A stretch of 11,460 nucleotides of DNA from JAQVEM01 sp964616545. GTDB lineage: Bacteria > Actinomycetota > Humimicrobiia > Humimicrobiales > Humimicrobiaceae. The stretch covers positions 1 to 11,460 of the forward strand of contig CAZTUA010000054.1 in assembly GCA_964616545.1 (NCBI GenBank). Direction: 5' to 3'. Made by a program: the position numbers and the translations under genes. The notes below the pieces were generated by a model. It worked only from the letters and a program-made list of their open reading frames with translations. It had not been told where the DNA came from and made no database searches. Numbering within the stretch: position 1 is the stretch's first letter; every line of letters begins with the position of its first letter. Below, one piece after another: positions 7,291 through 11,460 of this stretch.

Positions 7291-7320
7291 ATGAAAACCA
7301 TTATATTTAAAGTAAAATAA
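7291..7320 (+). other. Nine-codon ORF abutting and in frame with the M48 gene
   Basis: ATG at 7291, preceded by a GGAAAG ribosome-binding-like sequence (7280-7285), encodes MKTIIFKVK and stops at TAA 7318-7320, directly before the TTG of the protease gene and in the same frame. It may be a leader peptide allowing re-initiation, or the original protease N-terminus cut off by a nonsense mutation or base error. Confidence 0.4.
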
Positions 7321-8514
7321 TTGTTAATTTTTGTATTAATAATTTTAATCAGTCTTGCGGTATTATCGCTTGCTTCAATATTTCTGGCAAACCAGTCATA
7401 TAAACCGGATAGTGATAAAAATGTGAGGCAATACTTTGATGAAGACCTGCTTCTAAAAGCTTCAGACTACAACAGGATTTCATTGAATATAAGCATAGTC
7501 CGGCGTATTCTATCATGGTCAATTATGTTTGGTGTAATTATTTTATTTTTTAAATATTTTAAAAACACCCGGATAAATATTCTTACGGCTTTTTTATTAA
7601 TAGTCCTTTTTTATATATTGATTGAACTTATACTCCTGCCGCTCTCTTATTGCAGGGGCTATATAATTGAGCACAGGTTTGGCCTTTCAAATCAGACTCT
7701 ATCCATGTGGTTTTTAGATTATTTAAAGCAGAATGGTATTTCCATATTGATTTCTTCCCTGGGAATGACAGGAATCTATGCCCTGATGGTATATGTACCC
7801 GGCTACTGGTGGATAATATCAGCAGTTGTCCTTGCAATATTTATTGTTGTGATGACATATCTTTACCCCATAATAATAGATCCTCTTTTTTATAAATTTG
7901 AAAAGCTCGGGGATACCGAATTGAAGGAACAGATAATAAATATTGCAGACAGGGCGGGAATAGAAGTAAATGAAGTCCTGATTGCTGATGCAAGCAGAAA
8001 AACCGGTAAGGCAAATGCATATTTTAGCGGGGTAGGGAGCAGCAGGCGAATAGTGGTGTATGACAATCTGGTAAATAATTTCACCAGGGAAGAAGTGCTG
8101 AATGTAATAGCGCATGAAATGGGCCACTGGCACCATATGCATATATTTAAAAACATTATAATGGGAATTATTACGGGAACTATCGGCCTGTTTATTATAA
8201 ACTTTGTTTTTACGCGTTCCGGGATGGTAGGTGACTTCAGGTCAATTTTTATTATAATTCTTCTGATATCGGTAATTTCTTTCCTCCTCCTGCCCATACA
8301 GAATGCAATATCCAGGAGTTTTGAGCGTCAGGCCGATAATTTTGCCATGCAGGCGACTGCAAATACCAGTGCACAGATACAGCTAATGGTAAAGCTTGGA
8401 GAATCCAACCTGTCAAATATATCACCCGGCCGTTATATAAAGTATTTTCTTTACAGTCATCCGCCGATAATGGAGAGAATAGAATCGGCAGAAAATTTTA
8501 ATCAAAAAAGATAG
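7321..8514 (+). CDS. M48 family membrane zinc metallopeptidase, Ste24/CAAX protease 1 type
   Basis: This 397-aa integral membrane protease has the zinc site HEMGH at H265-H269 and the third ligand E335 in FERQAD. Several hydrophobic segments lie in the first 190 residues, and two more (about 277-295 and 306-325) lie between the zinc motifs, as in Ste24 relatives. ELILLPLSYCRGYIIEHRFGLSNQT matches the conserved loop EHRFGLS of the CAAX N-terminal domain; DASRKTGKANAYFSG and RRIVVYDNL precede the active site as in the family. Length is close to the usual size of about 400. Bacterial members probably take part in membrane-protein quality control; substrates are not known here. The TTG start has no ribosome-binding site of its own and directly follows a TAA (see the adjacent short ORF), so the true N-terminus is uncertain. 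A PrcB-like lipoprotein follows 93 bp downstream. Confidence 0.87.
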   Translation: MLIFVLIILISLAVLSLASIFLANQSYKPDSDKNVRQYFDEDLLLKASDYNRISLNISIVRRILSWSIMFGVIILFFKYFKNTRINILTAFLLIVLFYILIELILLPLSYCRGYIIEHRFGLSNQTLSMWFLDYLKQNGISILISSLGMTGIYALMVYVPGYWWIISAVVLAIFIVVMTYLYPIIIDPLFYKFEKLGDTELKEQIINIADRAGIEVNEVLIADASRKTGKANAYFSGVGSSRRIVVYDNLVNNFTREEVLNVIAHEMGHWHHMHIFKNIIMGIITGTIGLFIINFVFTRSGMVGDFRSIFIIILLISVISFLLLPIQNAISRSFERQADNFAMQATANTSAQIQLMVKLGESNLSNISPGRYIKYFLYSHPPIMERIESAENFNQKR

Positions 8515-8607
8515 GGTAACGACAGTGATTAACTTCTACCTGTCCGGTATGATAAAATAATCCGGGATTCCTGTAAAACTTTAAAATTTATTACAGGGAG
8601 GACAATA

Positions 8608-9084
8608 ATGAAAAAAATAAAAAACTGCTTATTGTTGTTAATGCTCGGAATATTCCTCTCCTCAGCTCTGATTGCCTGCACCGGTGAAAACGGGGTTGAA
8701 AGAGAAGGCAAAGAATTGAAATTTGATACGGTTTCAAAGGGATTTTACAGTGCGCAGGCTGAAGAAGAGTTTTTTGTTATAAAGGATAAAGACGGCTTTA
8801 ACCAACTGCTGGCCCTGATTGAGAAAGATAATGCAGATGCTGTGGATAAGGGTATTGATTTTTCAGCAGAAATAATAATTGGTGTATTTCTGGGAGAGAA
8901 ACCTACCGGTGGATACGATATTGAAATAACGGGAGTGCTGGAAAAAGGTAATTATATTGAAGTCCTGTATAAAGTAGCAGAACCCGACCCGGATGAGATG
9001 GTTATACAGTCTATTACATCTCCTTATCATATTATAAAGCTAGAGAGAAAAGATATGGAATTTGTGTTCAGTATTGTTAAATAG
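8608..9084 (+). CDS. PrcB-domain lipoprotein
   Basis: This 158-aa protein has a type II signal peptide: MKKIKNC start, Leu-rich core and lipobox LIAC with C24, so it should be a lipoprotein. The mature part carries the PrcB C-terminal domain (about 85-146), with TGGYDIEI (100-107) and SPYHIIKL (138-145), similar to the PTGGY...PY signature of the family. PrcB of Treponema denticola is a lipoprotein needed for the dentilisin protease complex; most other members are uncharacterised. GGGAGG (8596-8601) lies 6 nt before the ATG, supporting the start. It follows the M48 protease on the same strand, and a functional link between the two is possible but unproven. Confidence 0.82.
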   Translation: MKKIKNCLLLLMLGIFLSSALIACTGENGVEREGKELKFDTVSKGFYSAQAEEEFFVIKDKDGFNQLLALIEKDNADAVDKGIDFSAEIIIGVFLGEKPTGGYDIEITGVLEKGNYIEVLYKVAEPDPDEMVIQSITSPYHIIKLERKDMEFVFSIVK

Positions 9085-9276
9085 AGTGAAATATCCGGCT
9101 CTTTCTACATTATGATACCCTGCTGCATAAAGACTATCAAGCAGATTAGATTGCTGCCTGTATCATGATTATCATAGAAACAACAGGAAAGTTACGCGGT
9201 GCAATCCAATAAAAAGATGGCAAAAAAACTGGCCTAAAGGATAACCATAAAGCATGGAGCTATTCATAAACCGGTA
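9085..9276. other. Intergenic region between convergent genes
   Basis: This 192-bp gap contains no gene. ATGATAC (9112-9118) and GTATCAT (9160-9166) form a widely spaced inverted repeat enclosing smaller pairings, and ACCGG/CCGGT (9270-9274, 9285-9289) straddles the downstream stop. Neither is a clear intrinsic terminator. Confidence 0.4.
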
Positions 9277-10518
9277 TTAACTATCCGGTGTGAGGGATCC
9301 TCCCATTATTTCCATGAATAAATCCTGGCCCGGGGAAAAGTTATTGCCATTTTTTTTAAGATACGAAAATCTTAAAGGCGAGTAACGTTCGATATCACGT
9401 GTATATGATCTGCTGTAAAATCTGTCATTGAGCCCGATTGATTCGATTATAAGCATTTTAATGCTTTTTTCCATGAGGCTTTTTAAAGAAATTAGGTTGC
9501 TGCCTCCAAAACAGCCAATCTGTTCCATTATTTTAGTACCGGTATTTACGGTTCGGTTTGTTAGCCCATCAAGCGGCTTTTTAGTACAGGCATATGAGAA
9601 GAGAGTGAGAAGCCCGGCTTCGAGATCCCCTGTGGTGTCCTGGATATCGTCGGCAAGCTGGAGGTATGCCCCGTAATTAAAAAGGAATCTTTCCTGTGCT
9701 TCAGTAAGAGAACCTGATACAAGATAACCGTCTGCCACCACAGAAGTTCCTCCTTTTTTGATACAGATTTTTAGAACATCTTCCTCACCTGAAAGATTAG
9801 ATGCATCAAGAAGCCTGATGCTTTCAGTCTGGCTGCTATGGATGGCAAGGAGACTGCGATAAACACCGGGATAATACGTGCGGTCATACTGATCCTCTAT
9901 AATTTCTATCAATTCGAAAATCTTTTTTTCATGATTATCTTCTGGTTTAATATTTTCCCCATTTATCCTGCGCCTGAAACGGTGGCTGAAGAAAGTCTTT
10001 TCTTCTGCCGGGATTGAAGGGTCATCAAGGTAATTATCCGTATAGGGATAAAGCATGCTGTAGGCAAATGAAGAAGGGGTCAGCCTGACCGGTATGCCCA
10101 TCATTGACTGTATCCCGTTTATTATCCAGGCATTGCGGCAGGCCTGAAAGATGTCTTCCGTGTCCAGGCTGGAGTCAAAGCTCCGGGCTCTTTCTATAAA
10201 TTCCCCTGTTGAATTCATGTAATCATCTGAGAATATGATATCAAGATGGCTTTCTTCGTAATCAAATGTCGATTTAAAAAGGTTCCTTATTTCCGAAGAT
10301 GTAATTACTGGAGAACTGGAATTACTTTTTAGAGAAGCGGAGCTTTTATTCTGATTTTTTTTAATTTTTTTTAAAAAGTCATCAAGATTTTTCTCGCGCT
10401 TTAATCTGTCGTTATTGCTGTATTTATTCCCGGCAAAGGCAGGAGTTTCCTGACCGGACTCCTTCCATAGTCTGATAAATTCATCAATGTATTTTTTATT
10501 TAACGAATCTTTCATCAT
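9277..10518 (-). CDS. Class I isoprenoid-synthase-like protein, unknown product
   Basis: This 413-aa protein shows two aspartate-rich motifs of the trans-isoprenyl diphosphate / terpene synthase fold. The first is YTDNYLDD (D161, D165, D166). The second is LQLADDIQDTTGD (D290, D291, D294), almost the FPP-synthase second motif. CIKKGGTSVVADGYLV (about 252-267) sits where these enzymes have their K-[ST]-G helix. Together they suggest Mg-dependent binding of a prenyl diphosphate. The first 130 residues form a Ser/Lys-rich N-terminal part not usual for FPP synthases, and the total is about 100 residues longer. I infer a prenyltransferase or terpene-cyclase relative; substrate and product cannot be told. 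Its start overlaps the TrmO gene by 23 bp, so the two are probably co-transcribed. Two adjacent ATGs exist (10518 and 10515); ribosome binding is weak (AGGG directly before). Confidence 0.65.
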   Translation of the reverse strand: MMKDSLNKKYIDEFIRLWKESGQETPAFAGNKYSNNDRLKREKNLDDFLKKIKKNQNKSSASLKSNSSSPVITSSEIRNLFKSTFDYEESHLDIIFSDDYMNSTGEFIERARSFDSSLDTEDIFQACRNAWIINGIQSMMGIPVRLTPSSFAYSMLYPYTDNYLDDPSIPAEEKTFFSHRFRRRINGENIKPEDNHEKKIFELIEIIEDQYDRTYYPGVYRSLLAIHSSQTESIRLLDASNLSGEEDVLKICIKKGGTSVVADGYLVSGSLTEAQERFLFNYGAYLQLADDIQDTTGDLEAGLLTLFSYACTKKPLDGLTNRTVNTGTKIMEQIGCFGGSNLISLKSLMEKSIKMLIIESIGLNDRFYSRSYTRDIERYSPLRFSYLKKNGNNFSPGQDLFMEIMGGSLTPDS

Positions 10519-10978
10519 CCCTGGAGTTTTTTAATTTCTTTACATTTTTTTTAAGCCAGCCCTGTTTATAAACCCTGGCGCTGTCAAATTCAGCTACAAA
10601 GGGTTTTATATCCAGAAGTGGAGTGCCGTCTACTATATCTATATTTTTTACATACAGTTTATTTTTCTCTATTCCCGTAAGCCTCACTACAGACAGGCCG
10701 ATGGGGTTTGGACGGGAAGAAGCCCTGGTTGCAAATAAACCGTGGGGCCTGTTATCCATAAATGGCACAACCTCAAGCGAGTATGGTTTTGACAGGTGAA
10801 AGTGGTATATCAAAATAATATGGGAAAACTGGTTTAAATCTTTTAGACCTTTTTGATACTCGGGGAAAACTTCCACTGTGCCTTCTATACCTCCGGCAGC
10901 ATCGGGCTGAATCGGGGTCCCCTTCGGTTCTTTAAATGGTGAATAAATAATTCCTATCGGCCTATATTTTATTTCCAT
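10496..10978 (-). CDS. trmO: tRNA (N6-threonylcarbamoyladenosine(37)-N6)-methyltransferase TrmO
   Basis: This 160-aa protein matches the TrmO (YaeB/TsaA, formerly UPF0066) family, which uses S-adenosylmethionine to methylate t6A37 of certain ANN-decoding tRNAs. Visible signatures are PIGIIYSPFKEPKGTPIQ (7-24), FSHIILIYHFH (51-61), RASSRPNPIGLS (85-96) and DGTPLLDIKPF (117-127), in the usual order and at the usual length for short TrmO proteins. It lacks the extended C-terminal domain of the E. coli protein. No clear Shine-Dalgarno sequence precedes ATG 10978; a TATAAT-like box lies further upstream on this strand (around 11037), with a poor -35. The gene overlaps the isoprenoid-synthase-like gene downstream. 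Confidence 0.9.
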   Translation of the reverse strand: MEIKYRPIGIIYSPFKEPKGTPIQPDAAGGIEGTVEVFPEYQKGLKDLNQFSHIILIYHFHLSKPYSLEVVPFMDNRPHGLFATRASSRPNPIGLSVVRLTGIEKNKLYVKNIDIVDGTPLLDIKPFVAEFDSARVYKQGWLKKNVKKLKNSRDDERFVK

Positions 10979-11012
10979 AATTAATCGGTTTATCAGGATT
11001 TGAAATTTAACC

Positions 11013-11089
11013 TTTACGGTATAATAATTTTTTCTATTATATAAAAAATCAGGATAAAAACATCACTGTAGATTATTGAATACCGTAAA
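11013..11089. repeat. Long interrupted inverted repeat upstream of trmO
   Basis: TTTACGGTATAATAAT (11013-11028) is complementary to ATTATT-ga-ATACCGTAAA (11072-11089): 16 pairs with a 2-nt insertion and a 43-nt AT-rich spacer. It fills the gap between the phosphoesterase gene and trmO and could be an RNA stem or a two-half operator. Its role is not known. Confidence 0.5.
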
Positions 11090-11091
11090 TG

Positions 11092-11460
11092 CTATTTATC
11101 CCGGGAAATGTGCTCTTTATTTTCCCGGGCTTTAATAAAAAGCCATTGTTCTTTATCATTTTTTCTGTCGGTACGGATCAAATAATAAATACCCTTTATT
11201 TTTTCACCTTTGAAAAGCACCTCTATTTTTCCTTCCTCAAGGGATTTTTCGATGCCTGTATTTTCTTCTTTTATTTCCCTCATATTTTTATAGGTTCCAC
11301 TGTCCCATATAACCACGGTGCCCGCTCCGTACTCTCCTTCGGGTATGGTTCCTTCAAATCCGGCATATTCAATCGGGTGGTCTTCAGTGCGTACAGCAAG
11401 GCGCCTGGTGCCGGAATCCGGGGGAGGACCCTTGGGTACGGCCCACGAAACAAGAACACC
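11092..11460 (-). CDS. LigD-type 3'-phosphoesterase (PE) domain protein, 5' truncated
   Basis: The frame is open to the window edge and gives the last 122 residues. GVLVSWAVPKGPP, then TEDHPIEYAGFEGTIPEGEYGAG and VVIWDSGTY, are diagnostic of the phosphoesterase domain of the NHEJ protein LigD, which trims 3' ends at DNA breaks. The histidine and tyrosine of DHPIEY are conserved; the N-terminal HYDFRLE-type motif lies beyond the window. The end, QWLFIKARENKEHISRDK, is followed by TAG at 11092, so the protein stops right after the PE fold. It is therefore either a stand-alone PE protein or one with PE at its C-terminus; no ligase follows on this side. trmO follows 113 bp downstream on the same strand. 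Confidence 0.87.
   Translation of the reverse strand, partial: GVLVSWAVPKGPPPDSGTRRLAVRTEDHPIEYAGFEGTIPEGEYGAGTVVIWDSGTYKNMREIKEENTGIEKSLEEGKIEVLFKGEKIKGIYYLIRTDRKNDKEQWLFIKARENKEHISRDK

Noticed and set aside
7890..8297. Minus-strand open frame of 135 codons inside the M48 gene
   Set aside because: Antisense shadow of the protease active-site region; no independent coding sign.
9112..9166. ATGATAC/GTATCAT repeat as a terminator between convergent genes
   Set aside because: Only 7 pairs with a 41-nt interior and no U-tract; weak compared with the element at 4699-4742.

Overview
The window is AT-rich bacterial DNA with GGAGG-type ribosome-binding sites, several GTG/TTG starts, intrinsic terminators and two Lol/Lsp-type lipoproteins. 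The gene content (GlpA/GlpB-like flavoproteins with a DUF1667 partner, a HutC-type GntR regulator, a LigD phosphoesterase domain) fits an anaerobic, low-GC bacterium of the Firmicutes, Thermotogota or a related uncultured lineage. The sequence alone does not fix the taxon, and there is no rRNA or tRNA to help.

Left part (1-4742, + strand): a catabolic cluster. It opens with the 3' end of a KDPG/KHG-aldolase-family gene that has lost the Schiff-base lysine. A tightly overlapping trio follows: a GlpA/LhgO-like FAD dehydrogenase with a C-terminal [2Fe-2S] domain, a GlpB/HcnB-like FAD/NAD(P) oxidoreductase, and a small cysteine-rich DUF1667 protein. The cluster ends with a DapA-superfamily lyase/aldolase that keeps the catalytic lysine but lacks the lysine-biosynthesis signature. 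The likely scheme is that the flavoprotein complex oxidises a 2-hydroxy or amino-acid-like substrate and the lyase cleaves or deaminates the resulting 2-oxo compound. The substrate is unknown. A perfect 18-bp bidirectional terminator closes the cluster.

Middle (4805-6125): a convergent GntR/UTRA repressor gene is the likely local regulator. Its leader is unusual: a strong Shine-Dalgarno sequence, then a hairpin, then eight Ts, then the ATG. A promoter with a palindrome over its start region lies further upstream. About 480 bp of very AT-rich non-coding DNA separates it from the next gene.

Right part: a + strand envelope group (6126-9084) has an unknown acidic lipoprotein, a Ste24-type M48 membrane metalloprotease (with an in-frame stop just before its TTG start), and a PrcB-domain lipoprotein. 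On the - strand (9277-11460) lie a divergent class I isoprenoid-synthase-like protein overlapping a TrmO tRNA methyltransferase gene, and the 3' end of a LigD-type 3'-phosphoesterase gene running off the window.

The best leads are the lysine-less aldolase with its flavoprotein/lyase module, the hairpin-bridged GntR start, and the uncharacterised isoprenoid-synthase homologue. No mobile element, CRISPR array or phage gene was seen.
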